A stretch of 64,000 nucleotides of DNA. Origin: Steinernema hermaphroditum. Lineage: Eukaryota > Nematoda > Chromadorea > Rhabditida > Steinernematidae. Location of the stretch: NCBI GenBank assembly GCA_030435675.1, contig CM059621.1, positions 12,090,001-12,154,000 on the forward strand. The letters are read 5' to 3'. The stretch's first letter is position 1; the number at the start of each line of letters is the position of its first letter. The position numbers and the translations under genes were made by a program. Below, piece by piece: positions 12,709 to 24,399 of the stretch. The notes beneath the pieces are model-generated. The model worked only from the letters and a program-made list of their open reading frames with translations, was not told where the DNA came from and did no database searches.

Positions 12709-12912
12709 TCAGAATCGACACTTCATTCCGGGATAGCGCCGCTGGAGAAAGCGCATGCACCAAACGCCGTCGACTTCGTCGGTGATTCGCTTGTCGATGA
12801 CCACAGCTAAGAGGCGGACTATGACTATTCAAAACGAGTCTTATCTACCTGCGTTCATGACCACGTCGAGTAGGACGGCGAGAAGGAGAAGGACGAGCAG
12901 AAGACGCATCAT
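12709..12912 (-). CDS. Secreted peptide precursor with a single disulfide ring
   Basis: Two exons (12912-12849 and 12806-12709) joined over a 42-nt intron encode 53 residues. Residues 1-21 are a classical signal peptide (MMRLLLVLLLLAVLLDVVMN). A dibasic Lys27-Arg28 would release a 25-residue C-terminal peptide with two cysteines, Cys38 and Cys51, enclosing twelve residues (CMRFLQRRYPGMKC), followed by Arg-Phe at the end. There is no C-terminal Gly, so no amidation is expected. The layout fits a neuropeptide or peptide-hormone precursor; cyclic peptides such as melanin-concentrating hormone or allatostatin C have a similar ring, but I see no clear homology. An internal Arg44-Arg45 lies within the ring. 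It may equally be a small secreted effector or antimicrobial peptide. Confidence 0.65.
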
Positions 12913-15900
12913 GATGTCAAGAGGGAAACTTTGTGTGGTGTCTGAAACGAAACTCTCTTATATGTGCACTCTGATGGACAAGCCAGCAAGGGATCAAACT
13001 AAATTAAATTTGGTGGCGTTCATTTTTCTATTTTTGCGCGGAATTAACATTGTGTGTGACGAGGGCGGCCTCTCTAAAAATATCCACGACTCGAAATCGC
13101 AAATGGAAATAATGGACGATTATTTTAGGGAAATATCTCTCGAGAAAAGCCATTTCAATCGGCTCGAGACACGAAATAAAGCGTACGGCATTCTCGGGCT
13201 TTTGAGATTTGGGCGGTGAGATAAGATGTATGGCATTTTTGAAAACACACCCCTTTGTCATGATTCGCCAGACGCAATAGTTCCAAAATTCGCGACTACA
13301 AATTGAATTTGTTTCGGGCAGAAGGAACGTTAATTACTCTAAAGTCTTCTTCAGGAAGTTTTGAGAGAAAAAGAACAAAGCACATGAAAACAGAGCCAAA
13401 ATTGGATTCAGAACTGAATGGTCGTAGAAGGCAATCTTCACTGTGTGACCATGCGTGGAACATTTTATTTTCAACGCACGGGATTAAAGTCAGCCGTGCG
13501 AATAAAAAGTCAAGAAAAGATAAGGTTGCGAACAGAGAAACCTAACCCTACAAAGGAGTAGGTTCCAAAATATTCCTAGAAAGGCTATATTTTGAGTTCT
13601 ACGTGTAGCCCTACAAAACACGATGACGCTTCCTGTTTTTCTCCATCGCTGGAATTTGTTCCGTAATGGGATTGTCTCCTCATGCATCCATAGTTTCTTG
13701 TTGTTGGACGACTCGAAAATCAGTAATGATGTGTGGCGCCAAACGTAATGAAATTTTATTCACAAGGCCACAGAGATCAAATCATCCGAAAGAATTGAAC
13801 ACCAAAATTCCAATTTTTACATGTGTGGCTGTATCCTATAAATAGGGAATGAAAACTTCCAGGGAAGTGCTTCCCATCCACTACCCGTTGGGAAGTTGCC
13901 CAAAATCTCATGGAAACAGGTTCGGAATGTTAAAAACGTAAAGTAGTGTGCCACAAAGTGTGAAAAAAGATCCAAAACAGTGATTGGGAAGTCGCTTCCC
14001 AACCACATGTAGGTGGGAGGACTGGGAAACATATGGGAAGTCTTCCCAGTTTATTGGATTCCGCTTCCCACTGTTCCCAGTTTATAAATAAACTCCTTTT
14101 TGAATGTGAACGAACCGTATCAGAACAATAACGCCTATCGATGCCGAAAAACGCCAGAATTTCTTAGGTCTTCCGACTGTTGAGTGCTATTCACATCCTA
14201 TGCAAGTTCAGCAAGAGTCTACACAACCGATTAACATTTACTAGAGTTTGTTATTCCCGCATAATATATACTTTTTCAGTGATAGGACATTTGTGATTTC
14301 CAAGTGACCCACTTTCTCTATAGAGCATATATGAAACTCAATCAGCTCAAAAGTCGTGTCCATCATGGTAGTTGTCTCGGGGCCGGCAGACCGAGAATTA
14401 GACAGTAAAACTGTCTGGATCCTAAGGTCTGTTTCTTGAAAACTACTGGGTTTTTTGGAATCTGATTTCAGCATGATTTTCAATTGTTCTCTGAGCGATG
14501 TTGGGCAGCTTTGAAAGAAGGGAATGAAAGGTTTTCGGGACGAACCGCGAACTCTGCCTTGCGCTTCAAAGCAAAGTTTGCACGATATTTTTTGCCTATT
14601 TTTTGCTATTTCTCGGAAACTACCATGTTTTCCGAGAAACCGACTTCACCATCATGTTCTGCGACCCCGAAAACAGGGGTACACAAATTTTCAGAAGATT
14701 TAAAGAAGTTTTTTATCCATGACCGGGTCCCTTTAAGAGTTACCAGTAGGCAACAGATGTGGCCTAGAGTGTCCACGGGTCGCTCGCACTCATGAGGAAT
14801 AGCACAGTAATACCATCAGTGCGCTAAAATTCAGCCGAATCGACTTTGAACCTGTGCATCTTTGACCGGTCCTTTGTTAGTTTCACTGACATTCTTTAGA
14901 AGGTTGTTACAGATTCTATTGTCAGTGTTGTCTATTGTCAGAAATCATATTAAGGGTCAGATTCCCCATGGGCACAATACTTAAAAACATGGCTATAAAT
15001 CCTAGCTCTGCGAATACGAGGAACTTTCATAAATCACGAAGGATAAATGCAAATCGAATTTTGGAAAGAAAAAACAGGATGCGGAAGATGATTCAAAATT
15101 TCAAAACAAATTTGTGGTCTTTGTGTGATCTAAACCAGAGCTGCATCTTTATGGTATGCTACAAAAACATGACGTAATGGGTCAACAAGCAGGGTCTTAA
15201 GCCCTTTTCGTCTTACGCCAAACATCTTGTCAGTTCGTTCTCACTCCTCCGATGATGTGAAGAACACAACGTCAACACAATGACCGTCAATCGCTGTGAT
15301 TTCCGTAGGGCCACAAGAAATAGAACAATTGCTCAGCGGTGGGATAAAGGTGTCGATTGGCTTCGTCCTTATCAATCGTCCCCAATTGTAAGATGTGAAA
15401 TCCGTTCTTGTTCTTGTGATGAATGTTTCCTGGTTCTTCGATTCAGCAGTAAAAGTGATGCATCCGAGATCTGTCACCCCTATGCCTATAGATTCATTTT
15501 TCGTTTGGCGCCACAAATGTGTATGAGCCTGGTCAGGTTTTCGGGCTAAGCGACAGTGCATTGGAGCATTCCGAAGCAGTAGCTGTACAGCTCGCCTTTG
15601 ACGTGGGTTGTATCACGCGTTTCTCCTTTGGGAGCAGAAGACTTATTATTTACCCTCTTGGGAATGAGATCCTCTGTGTAGATGAGACGTCTGCGTCACG
15701 GGATACTGTAGGCTAGATTTGAGATTAAAATGAGATAAAACGAGACAACGGTAGAAGTTAGTCAGAATGTCCACGAACAGCAATGATCCCAATCGAATCA
15801 AACGTCCCAGCGCGTCCTGGATCACTCACATCGAAAATAGACATACGCGAAATCGAGACAGTTCGATATTTCTCGTTGGTCTCGAAATGATTCGTGCAAA

Positions 15901-16150
15901 TTCTAAATTTTAAAAAGATATTCGAAAGTCTTCCGGATCTTGATTCCTTCCACTAAAAAAGCAGAAAAATCGTCCTTTTCAGTGGCTACAGTATTTTGTG
16001 GCATCGAATCAACAAACAAGTTCTGAAAACTCGGCGAAATTGTGCTGACTATTGAAAAATTGAGCTACTTTTCTCTGGTTACTTATGCATTTCGCTTGTA
16101 TTCTTCTCCTTCTTATACAGTTCATGTTCTATTTTTATCGATCCCTATTA
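12913..16150. other. Mostly intergenic; unassigned frames near 15.2-15.7 kb
   Basis: No family signature was found over about 3 kb. Between 15240 and 15716 overlapping frames on both strands look somewhat coding; one plus-strand frame at 15519-15716 contains VYEPGQVFGLSDSALEHSE. I could not join them into a gene. A cluster of short inverted motifs near 13.8-14.1 kb is annotated separately. Confidence 0.4.
13850..14085. repeat. Cluster of inverted GGGAAG / CTTCCC motifs
   Basis: TGGGAAG or its complement CTTCCCA recurs many times within about 235 bp, often as short palindromes such as TGGGAAGTCGCTTCCCA near 13983-13999. It is not coding. It may be the folded end of a degenerate transposon or a protein-binding cluster. 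Confidence 0.5.
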
Positions 16151-16156
16151 TTTTAG
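16151..16156 (+). promoter_or_regulatory. Probable spliced-leader acceptor of the helicase gene
   Basis: TTTTAG ends 8 nt before the helicase ATG at 16165. No upstream exon with a matching donor and start codon is evident. In nematodes this arrangement is typical of trans-splicing of a spliced leader onto the mRNA. Confidence 0.5.
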
Positions 16157-16164
16157 AAGACAAG

Positions 16165-19100
16165 ATGGAGCTGGAAGGCGAAGTGTGGCGAGCCAGGAAG
16201 GTGCTCTACAACGCCTATTTCGGCAAAGGACGTTACACGCCACGAGGGTCCACAGATGATAAGTTTTTCCACTTCCTGGAGAAGCTGCTGGCTCTGTCAC
16301 GGAAGAAGTAAGTCACTCGAGCGGATGCTTATAATCGTAATTCAACACTCCAGGAAGGAGAAGAACGTGAGGACGCTGGAAATGTCCGTCCGAAGGAAAC
16401 TGCTCCGCTTTGACTTCAAGTGGCTCCGCTCGGCGCGTAATGAAGCCGATATTCGCCATGTAAGGTGCGGTGGTTCATCTGATTAGTGCATTTCGTTTGA
16501 TTTCAGCTCCGAGAAGATATTGTGCAGGAATTTGAATTCGCTGTTGGGTCGTACGCCGCCTACAGAAATCGGGAGCGTTTCAACAAAGTCAGGGATCTCC
16601 GTAGTGCACAGAAGTCGTTGCCAATTGCCGTGGAACGCCAAGAAATCCTTGATCTGCTTGAAATGGTAACGTTTCACATGACATCGATACATCTAAGAAT
16701 GGTCATTTTCAGAACCAAGTGGTCATTGTCGCCGGAGACACAGGATGCGGTAAAAGTACGCAACTCCCAAGGTACCTTCTGGAAGCCGGGTACGGGAAGA
16801 TCGCCTGCACTCAGCCAAGACGAATCGCGTGCACTGCCCTCGCGAAACGCGTCGCCTTCGAAACTCTCAACCAGTATGGGAACAAGGTCGCTTATCAGAT
16901 ACGTTTTGAGAAGACCAAAACACGCGTGACGAGGATCCTGTTCCTCACAGAAGGACTTCTTCTTCGGCAGCTTGCTTCTGACAAAAACCTGAACCAATAC
17001 AACGTAGTGTCTCCTCGTTCTCTTCAAGATCGCCAGTTTTCCTTCAGGTCATTATTCTCGACGAAGTGCACGAGCGAAACCTCCATGGAGACCTTCTGGT
17101 CGCACTCCTCCGCGATGTGATTCCACGAAGACCCGATCTGAAATTGATTCTCATGTCGGCCACCATTAATCTCGAACTCTTCAAGTCTTATTTCGAGAAC
17201 ACACCAGTCGTTCAGGTACTTTCATGATGACCGGTTCCCCTAGCCCAGTGGTTGCTCAGGTTCCAGGACGTCTTTACCCGATCGAATTGAAGTACATGCC
17301 CGTGAGAGAGCACGACATGCCGAAGAACGCGAAGATCGATGTGGGGCCCTATCTTCGAATCCTGCAGGTTCGTCGATTCTTCCTTCCTGATCTCATTCGA
17401 CCTCTCTTAAGATGATCGACCAGAAGTACCCTTCCAAAGACCGTGGTGATGTTCTCATTTTCGTCAACGGAATGGCCGCAATATCTACTATAGCCGAGGG
17501 ATTGAAGAAGTATGCAGAACACTCTAAACATTGGATCATATTGCGATTGCACAGGTGAGAACAGCTACATGCGTCGCTGTACGCTCGAGTATTCAGTTCC
17601 CTGACAGAAGAAGAACAGGACAAGGTGTTCGATATGGCGCCTGCCGGTGTCCGAAAATGCATCATCAGTACGAACATCGCTGAAACTTCGCTTACCATCG
17701 ATGAAATTCGCTTCGTTATTGACTCTGGAAAGGTGAATCTGGCAAAGTACGATCCCATCACCAGATCGTCAAGGCTTACTGACTGCTGGGTGTCGAAGGC
17801 TTCCGCAAATCAGCGAATGGGTAAGGTACGGAGTCTTTCCAAGCGTACTAATAATACTTTCAGGCCGAGCTGGTCGTACTGGTCCTGGTGTGTGTTTCCG
17901 CCTCTACTCAAGTGATCATTTCCACAAAATGGAAGACTTCACGCCCTCTGAGATTCGAAGAGTTTCGCTTGATTCGCTGATTCTCCAGATTCTAGGAATG
18001 AAACTGAACTGTATGATTGGTGACGAGTTCTTGCGTTATCTGACTGAAATTTTAGGGAATGTCGAAGATTTTCCCTTCCTGGAGCGGCCTGATGAAGAAG
18101 CCTTTAAGGAAGCGATTACTTCCCTCCAGAGCCAAGGAGTTTTGACAGAGGAGAGCCACAACGTTCTCACGCCCCTCGGAGAGATCCTCTCCATGCTTCC
18201 CGTCGATGTTGCCATCGGAAAGGTAACCTCCACAAGGTTGTGCTTCTCGTCACGGAAATTTTACAGATGCTGGTGTATTCCTGTGTAATGGACCAGCTAG
18301 AAGTCGTTCTTACCGTAGCCGCTGGCCTCTCCGTGCAGTCTCCGTTCACCAACCAGTCTTTCCAGAGCAGCAGCGTTGTCAAGAAGCGCGAGGAGATGAT
18401 GTCGAGCGTCGGAGATCCGTTCGTGCTCGTCAACGTTTATCGTGAATGGCTCGAAGCAAAGGCACGGAATGAGAATACCCGAGAGTGGTGCCGAGATCGG
18501 GGAATCGACGAGCCGCGACTCTACGAAATCTCGAAGTTGCGCCGCCAGTTCGCAGAGATTTTGGAACAAGCTAATCTGATCGAAAAGGAAGAGGAAGAAT
18601 CCACAAAGTTCGAGAGGAGAGTGAGAGCTGGAGATAAGAGACGGCTGAGGGAGTTGAAGAAGGAGGCGAGGTGGGTGGAGCTTTAGTGTGCCTTCTTATG
18701 CATCCTTCGTAGATTCAAAGAGAAAACGAGGAAAGTCCTGAAGTATGAAAAACACTTCGACTCCTTCATGGACATTGATGAAGAAGGCGATCAAAACGGT
18801 AATCAACTTCAGTAACCAGCGCATCATGAGCGTGCTTCAGATCCTCTGAAGGAGATCAGCTTCTTGGAGTTCGCTGTGGCCCACAATCAGCGAGAAGTGA
18901 GCAAAGTCATCAGAGCGCACAAACTAAGAGACCTTGCAAGACCAGTGGTGAAGATGATCATCGCCTCCGGATTGTATCCTCAAGTGGCAATGGAACACAA
19001 TCACAACGTCCATACGGTAAGTCGCGTGAGCCTCACCTACCGTATCCGCATGTACTTCTTTCAGTATGGGCACGCGCAACTCGCCTACTGCAGATCGAAG

Positions 19101-19933
19101 CCATTTGTGAAGATCCACCCGAACGGCTGTCTTTCGCAGTATCCGCACTTCATGGACATCGAGCAAGACCACAGCGGAGTTTCGGACAACCACCACTTGC
19201 TGTACTACGGCATGCTCCTGGAAACAACGGATCCTTTTCTGGTGAATACAGCAAAGATCCCGGCTGTATTGTTGATATCGTTTGCAAGAAGTGTAGGGAA
19301 GAGTCTTCTAACGCCCTAATCGATGTCCTAAGTTTAGGTCATCCACACAGAACCGCGAATCATTTGCTGCGACGGATTCATCGAATTCATTTTCGACCAC
19401 GATGACCACGCGCTGGAAGTGTTCGAACAGACCTGTGACATCAGAAGGAAGTTTGCAGAGAGTATGGCAAGGAAGCTGGCGAACCAGAAGTACGGAGGCA
19501 GAGAGCTGGACAGGAAAGTCGAGAAGCTCTCCAGATCTCCTTATCCTCTTAGGTATGTGGACACGTTTATCACCACGAACTGACATCTATTCCTAGGCTC
19601 CGAAGAATAATGTACCCTCCCGTTGGAATGCTTCTCGGTGTTCATTCCCTGAAAGGAGAGGCGATATCCTTCGCGACTACTGTCGTCAAAGACGACTCTG
19701 CGGACGATTTGACTTCGCAGGATTCACAAGAGTCCAAAGAGGTACGCATTACTATCAGAAATGTAATCATTAGTACATTTCAGGCCAAGGATGGGGAGGA
19801 ACCCGAAGAGAAGAAAGGGAAGCTTCAGAGATTCTGTCAGTTCTGTCAGAAGACGCTGAACTTCGTTAGCCCTACCGATGCCGCGCGGCATATGCGATCT
19901 CACAAGGAACAAAGAAGCGAAGCGGAGTTGTAG
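16165..19933 (+). CDS. smgl-2: DEAH/DEVH-box RNA helicase, DHX34 / SMGL-2 type
   Basis: Seventeen exons (16165-16307, 16354-16459, 16507-16665, 16713-17003, 17048-17215, 17260-17367, 17412-17554, 17597-17820, 17864-18010, 18056-18222, 18267-18670, 18713-18798, 18841-19016, 19065-19292, 19338-19552, 19597-19741, 19784-19933) join without error to 1019 residues; all introns are 42-48 nt. Motif I is GDTGCGKST, Ia TQPRRIA, II DEVH, III SAT, then [15 protein letters not shown] and [12 protein letters not shown] (VI). The HA2/OB-fold region follows ([13 protein letters not shown], then [13 protein letters not shown]). The C-terminus has a C2H2-like finger, CQFCQ then HMRSH, as in DHX34. DHX34 proteins remodel UPF1-containing complexes in nonsense-mediated mRNA decay. 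The 45-nt intron at 18011-18055 is a multiple of three with no stop, so retention would insert 15 residues. Confidence 0.93.
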
Positions 19934-20384
19934 GGGATCGATCTATATTTTGTATATATTACGCGCAGAACGGGTAAAATGAACTTTAGGGATCATTGTT
20001 GTTAAAATGATGCTGTGGGAGGGCGATGGTGTCGGAATATGGTAGTTGTCGTCGTCGATATTCTGTCCAAGGATTATACACACAAGATGTCTCCGAAACG
20101 GGTAGTTGTAGATAAGAAACTAGCATTCTGGAAGCTTATTTCGCTTGCTAGCCATCTCGAGGCACGGACGCATAGCCTTGCTAACAAATGAACCACAAAA
20201 ATGATGTTCAGGAGCCTCGGCTTCGACCGTGTTTATATACAACCAATATTTTAGGTTCCAGGATTGCTGCTTATAGGGCCGAACGACCGCCTGGTATGAA
20301 ATCCCCTAACTTCCCCATTTAAAGAACAACTGGTAGAACGCTTCGGTTTCTCAGGTTCGGTTACTCTGACAACTCTCATATGGT
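19934..20384. other. Short intergenic spacer
   Basis: This is the 3' flank of the helicase gene and the spacer before the Lon-like duplication block. No gene is seen. Confidence 0.5.
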
Positions 20385-20439
20385 CTGATATTATTGTCTT
20401 TATGTCAGTCAAACATTTTATGTCGTATTTCTTATTAAT

Positions 20440-20604
20440 TTCTTTTTTCGTTCTTTTTTTTTAGTTCTTCTACCGTTTCCACGAAGACGAAATGTCACAA
20501 ATGCTTCTGACGCGCCGACCAGAAAGAAGAGAACACTAGGCGAGGAAGATTGAGCAACCTCCTGAAGGGACATCTGCCTTGGGAACCTTGACATCCATGC
20601 TTTT
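20440..20604 (-). pseudogene. Decayed second copy of the last two Lon-like exons (A)
   Basis: Directly after an acceptor-like ATATTAG inside the terminal exon, the minus strand repeats the protease exon. It reads KSMDVKVPKADVPSGG, then an in-frame stop after IFLA. Remains of the exon-5 sequence (TTCGTGGAAACGG) lie further downstream. In the annotated gene this stretch is read in another frame as the C-terminal tail. It is the relic of a tandem duplication of exons 4 and 5. Confidence 0.75.
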
Positions 20605-22393
20605 CTAATATCGGGGCTTCTTCCTTCAGAATCATTTCCTCGATGAGTTCTTCCACCGTTTCTACGAAAACGACTGCCATTTCTCTCTGAAATCAATGCC
20701 GGTCAACCTACTCGTCCTCCTAAACCTCACCTTCAGTCTTTCTCCCATCTCGTTGTTGACATGCACTTCGTTGCTTTTGGCAAGAACGATCCTTTTCGTT
20801 CCATTTTTGAACGCTGCATCTGCCTTCTGATGAAGCCCCCCTACGGCAAAGACACGTCCACTTAGGTGAATCGCTCCGGAGACGGCTGAATCGCTTCTGA
20901 CGCGTCGACCAGAAAGGAGAGAGTATAGTGAGAGGAAGATTGAGAAGCCTCCTGAAGGGCCATCAGCCTTGGGAAACTTGACATTGATGCTTTTCTAAAA
21001 TCAGGACTACTTTTGGCGGAAGAGAACAATTCGAAGCGAACCGTCAGATTCTTCTTAGGGATCCCGAACTTGTCGGCATTCTTCCTTATATAGTTATAGG
21101 CCGTTTCCACCGAACAACGCACCATCATTGTCATTGAATCGCAGTTCATCTCAATGGTCGGATCCTTCCTGAACCAGCGAAATGGGAGAGATGAAAGGAG
21201 TGGTTTAGGGCGGAACGATGACTCCATGACAGAGACGTCACCCTTGAATCCACCGCCGATATGAACTCCCAGTATTCTGGTACACCCCATACGTAGCGCG
21301 TTCCCTTCCACGATGGTCATATTCGAATCGAAGGACCACCTTTCTGCGTGGCTTCGATCGATCTGTCCAAGAACGCTGCCCTGGGCTACGGAGTCGAGCT
21401 TCGCAGTCAGGTCTTCGACGCCGAGTTCGTCGGTGTAGAAGTCAATGAGGAGTCGAAGTGTGTCGTCCGGGAACAGATTTGGTTGTAGACCGTACTTCTG
21501 AAGGATAGTTGGGAGGATGGACTTCTTGACAGCTCGAATTTTCTCATCAGTTGAAGGTCCCATCGGAAAGGGTAAAAAACGAGCCATTTCTGGCAAAATT
21601 GTTCTCTTGTGGCTAGTTTCTGTCTTGTTCCAGTTGATCTTCATGAAAACGAGGAAGTGGACGTTGGAAAGGTCGAAGGGCACTTCCAGGAATCTGGAAT
21701 CGGACGGTCATGACAGGAGCACTTAGAGGGTTCTACCTGTCCACGAAAGCGTTATTTCTTGTTTTGTCAGTAAGCTTGCATAACACATTCCACAGCTTTA
21801 CATCCTCAATCTCGTCCATGATCTCCAGGCGAATCACAGGATTGCAGCACTTGGCCCTGAGGATGGCTTGCATCACAATTCCCAGGGAGTCCCTCGATCC
21901 CAAAACGTCCTTTGGCCGACTGTTCGCGTCGAAATGGATCGTCTCCACCGGTCGGCCGAGGGCTTTGCCGACGTCGATCAACGCCCAGATCTCCGGATGT
22001 CCGGTTATTTTCAATCTTTCCACTTTGAAGTGGGGAAATGTCCTTTTCAGCAACCTATACTCGAGAAGGTGTCTCTTGAAAATCTCGAAGCCACGACGAT
22101 GATCGTACGTCCTCCGCAGATTCTTCCTAAAATAAGATCGGTAATCAGAGCTCGGCACTCTCCACTTACATAGCCCGGTGAATGCTGCCGATGCTCCCTC
22201 CTTCCTCGCAGAATTTCCCCCAGGGAAGTTCTTGAACCACTTTTGTCCATTCGGTCGATTTCTCCTTCCTTTTGATGCACTGATGAATGGGGTGAATCTT
22301 TTCGTTCGTTTTTTCCTCCCGAATGGTCTCACCTTTCTCCAGTCCATCTTCATGTGGCAAATACGGCTCCCATTTGGCAGAGAATGTCATCAT
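20495..22393 (-). CDS. Lon-protease-like protein with degenerate ATPase (copy A)
   Basis: Five exons (22393-22170, 22126-21737, 21693-21042, 20994-20731, 20686-20495) give 573 residues. The chain aligns with Lon from just before the AAA+ module: KVVQELPWGKFCEE, then the P-loop position, which reads TGHPEIWALIDVGKALGRP and lacks GxxGxGKT. Next come NPVIRLEIMDEIEDV at Walker B, NNAFVDRFLEVPFDLSNVHF, the alpha domain with IDFYTDELGVEDL (sensor-2 Arg absent), and the protease domain. Catalytic Ser436 sits in PKADGPSGG and Lys479 in GGLHQK, 43 residues apart as in E. coli Lon (Ser679/Lys722). The N-terminal LON substrate domain is missing, and no clear mitochondrial presequence is visible. Inference: a Lon-derived Ser-Lys peptidase or regulator that cannot use ATP. 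The start is the ATG-ATG pair conserved in both copies; an upstream Met at 22525 is possible. Confidence 0.82.
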
Positions 22394-22594
22394 TTGGAGG
22401 TGATAAATCATATTGAAACTGATGACCTTTTTATGATATGTAAAATGTTGTACGAAAAGCGATGCTTGTATTTTCGCCTGATGTCGGTTTTGACATACTT
22501 TAACAGCGACCTTTGATTTTGACATGATTAGGTCACCCTGAACATGCCCTCCTCTGTGTCCTCACAACACCCTTCGAAATTCGATTCCATCCAT

Positions 22595-23702
22595 TTATTT
22601 TATTCTCACGCTCATCTCGTAAACATCTGTTTTCTCCAAAGTGACTTTAAAGGATCGCTCAGTGGGGAACGGTTCGTTGTCTAGCTCCTTTAGAACCTGC
22701 TCATACTGGTCATCGTTGACGTAGGATAGGGACGCCATTCCTGATGTCCGATCGGGTGGGAACGAACGAATAAAGTTTACGATTTCCTCGCTCGAAAAAT
22801 TGTCACTTCTGATAGCGAATTCGCTGAGGAACGGATTAGCGCTGAAGAGTTTGAATAGACGGTCGTGGTCGCCGTTGTAGGACAGCTCGAACCTCTGAAA
22901 ACAGATCAGAGAGTCCGTACTGCAGTAGCCAATCTACCCTGAGTGCTTTAGCCTTCCTCAGAACACTCTCTATCTCGTCCAGAATAGCGAAGGGCCGTTT
23001 TATCCAGTTCTTTCTGATCGCAATGAAGGACTTGAAGGAAACTCTCGGCTGCAGGAGCTCTCGAGGGACCTAAAGAGCTCAACAACGGCCATGGGTAGCC
23101 GTAGCAAGCGCATACCTGACTTTCCGTCATGCCTAGTTGGAGCTCCTCTAATTCTTCACAGTTTGGCAGCTGCAGCACTTGGATCAATCTCTTTAAATTG
23201 GATCTTTTACAATCATCGTTGTAGGAGTGCCACTTGATGGACCTGACTTCCACATTTAGGGGCCAAAAGACAACCAAGTTCACAGGGAAAGTAGTAACTG
23301 CAAAGCGTTTGCATTCAACATCCACGCGATCTACGAAAGCGCTTAACTATATCTTAAAATTGAAGCCAAACAAACACTTTACTTGAATCTAACATCGACC
23401 CTCAAACGCGGAAGGAACTCTTGGATCCTTGCATTCCACTCTTTGTTCACGAGGCGACAGCGAAGAAGGTCAGAAAGGGCGAAATACTTAGTGAAAAGCA
23501 GGTACTGAAGTTCGTCGGAGAGGAAGAAAGGCGATAAGACGGAGTCACAAGGTGGGGAGTCGGCCGGAGCTGAGCTCTTTCTCGAGGTTGATGCGCCCAT
23601 GTAACCGTCGATGAGCGCCCAGCACCGCCACGACCGCCGAATCAAGTGAATGGGATTCCCGCGGAGTGACTCAAACTGTGGCGTCCTTGATCGTCGCACC
23701 AT
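22595..23702 (-). CDS. F-box protein (substrate adaptor), possible frameshift
   Basis: Exon pieces are 23702-23383, about 23330-23116, 23069-22938 and 22894-22595. The first has an F-box: LSDELQYLLFTKYFALSDLL, then RCRLVNKEWNARI. The rest is a leucine-rich C-terminal region of the kind nematode F-box proteins use for substrate binding (IKWHSYNDD, LEELQLGMTES, ISFIR-type segments). F-box proteins recruit targets to SCF ubiquitin ligases. Exons 2-4 join cleanly (phase 0), but exon 1 ends in phase 2 while exon 2 needs phase 1. Either there is a one-base frameshift, an unusual splice site (an acceptor near 23255 would restore phase but drop about 25 residues), or a sequence error. The start is uncertain: Met at 23702 or further upstream to 23924. 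It lies head-to-tail upstream of Lon-like copy A and is not duplicated with it. Confidence 0.6.
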
Positions 23703-24399
23703 TCCACTTTGTGTTGGGCGTTTGGTCTTCTTGAGCGTTCGAACGAACCTTCGCTGGTTTGTGATTTCCAGTTGAAATGCACTCAAGGAAGGCGCACACT
23801 TTACAACGTCTATGGGAGCGGAAGAAGGTGGTGCCGATCTAACTACAGAAATAGAATGTAGTCGAATGAACAAAGCAAGAATCTGACGTTTTCGCTTATG
23901 GCAAGCAACAAACGATGTTTTCACTTTCCAAACGACACTTTAAATACACTCCTTCATCCGCAACTTGCCGAACAAAATTATCAACAAAACAAACACTTTG
24001 AGAACAAGCAAGTTCTTTGCCAGAGAAGACAAGTTCCGCGTTTTCGAACAAAGAACAGGAAACGCTCTTTGTATGCGTTTTGCTTGTGTCTCAAAATTAG
24101 AGACGCTTCCCAAACACATTCTCCGCTTTCCAAACACAGACACACGCGTCTCTAGCATGGACTAGTTTATAGCCCATTGCATTCTTATAGGCTTGAATAT
24201 CATATAAATCAAAGCCACCCTGTATACAATATCTTCCGTGGATCGGTCTTTAGCGCGTACATGTGACAAGCAAAAGAGTCATATTTTCTAAGAATCGCAA
24301 CGAAATTTAAAGCCTACAAGTTTTAAAGTGTGTAAGCGCGCCTGGAAAAGGCGCCAACTAAATTCTACCTAAATTCTAAAGCTTGCCATTCCGATTCGC

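Larger units (their letters stand above)
20385..22470 (-). repeat. Inverted duplication block, copy A (Lon-like locus)
   Basis: The minus strand of this block matches the plus strand of 31500-33560 in exons, introns and flanks. Homology starts upstream of the first exon at AAATACAAGCATCGC and ends near AAAATGTTTGACTG beyond the 3' end. Exon lengths are 224/390/652/264/192 here and 224/384/655/264/192 in the other copy. Confidence 0.9.

Noticed and set aside
12755..13219. 154-codon plus-strand frame
   Set aside because: Antisense to the signal-peptide gene at 12709-12912; Arg/Thr-rich shadow composition.
15241..15716. Possible gene on either strand
   Set aside because: Several overlapping frames look weakly coding, but no combination of splice sites gave a consistent protein and no family was recognised.
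21733..22353. 206-codon frame read as an F-box-associated or LRR protein
   Set aside because: Joined with the neighbouring exons it aligns with the Lon AAA+ domain; the leucine-rich look was superficial.
20495..22393. Lon-like genes as bacterial contamination or horizontal insertion
   Set aside because: Both copies have four introns with the same short GT..TTTCAG form as neighbouring nematode genes and sit between nematode genes.
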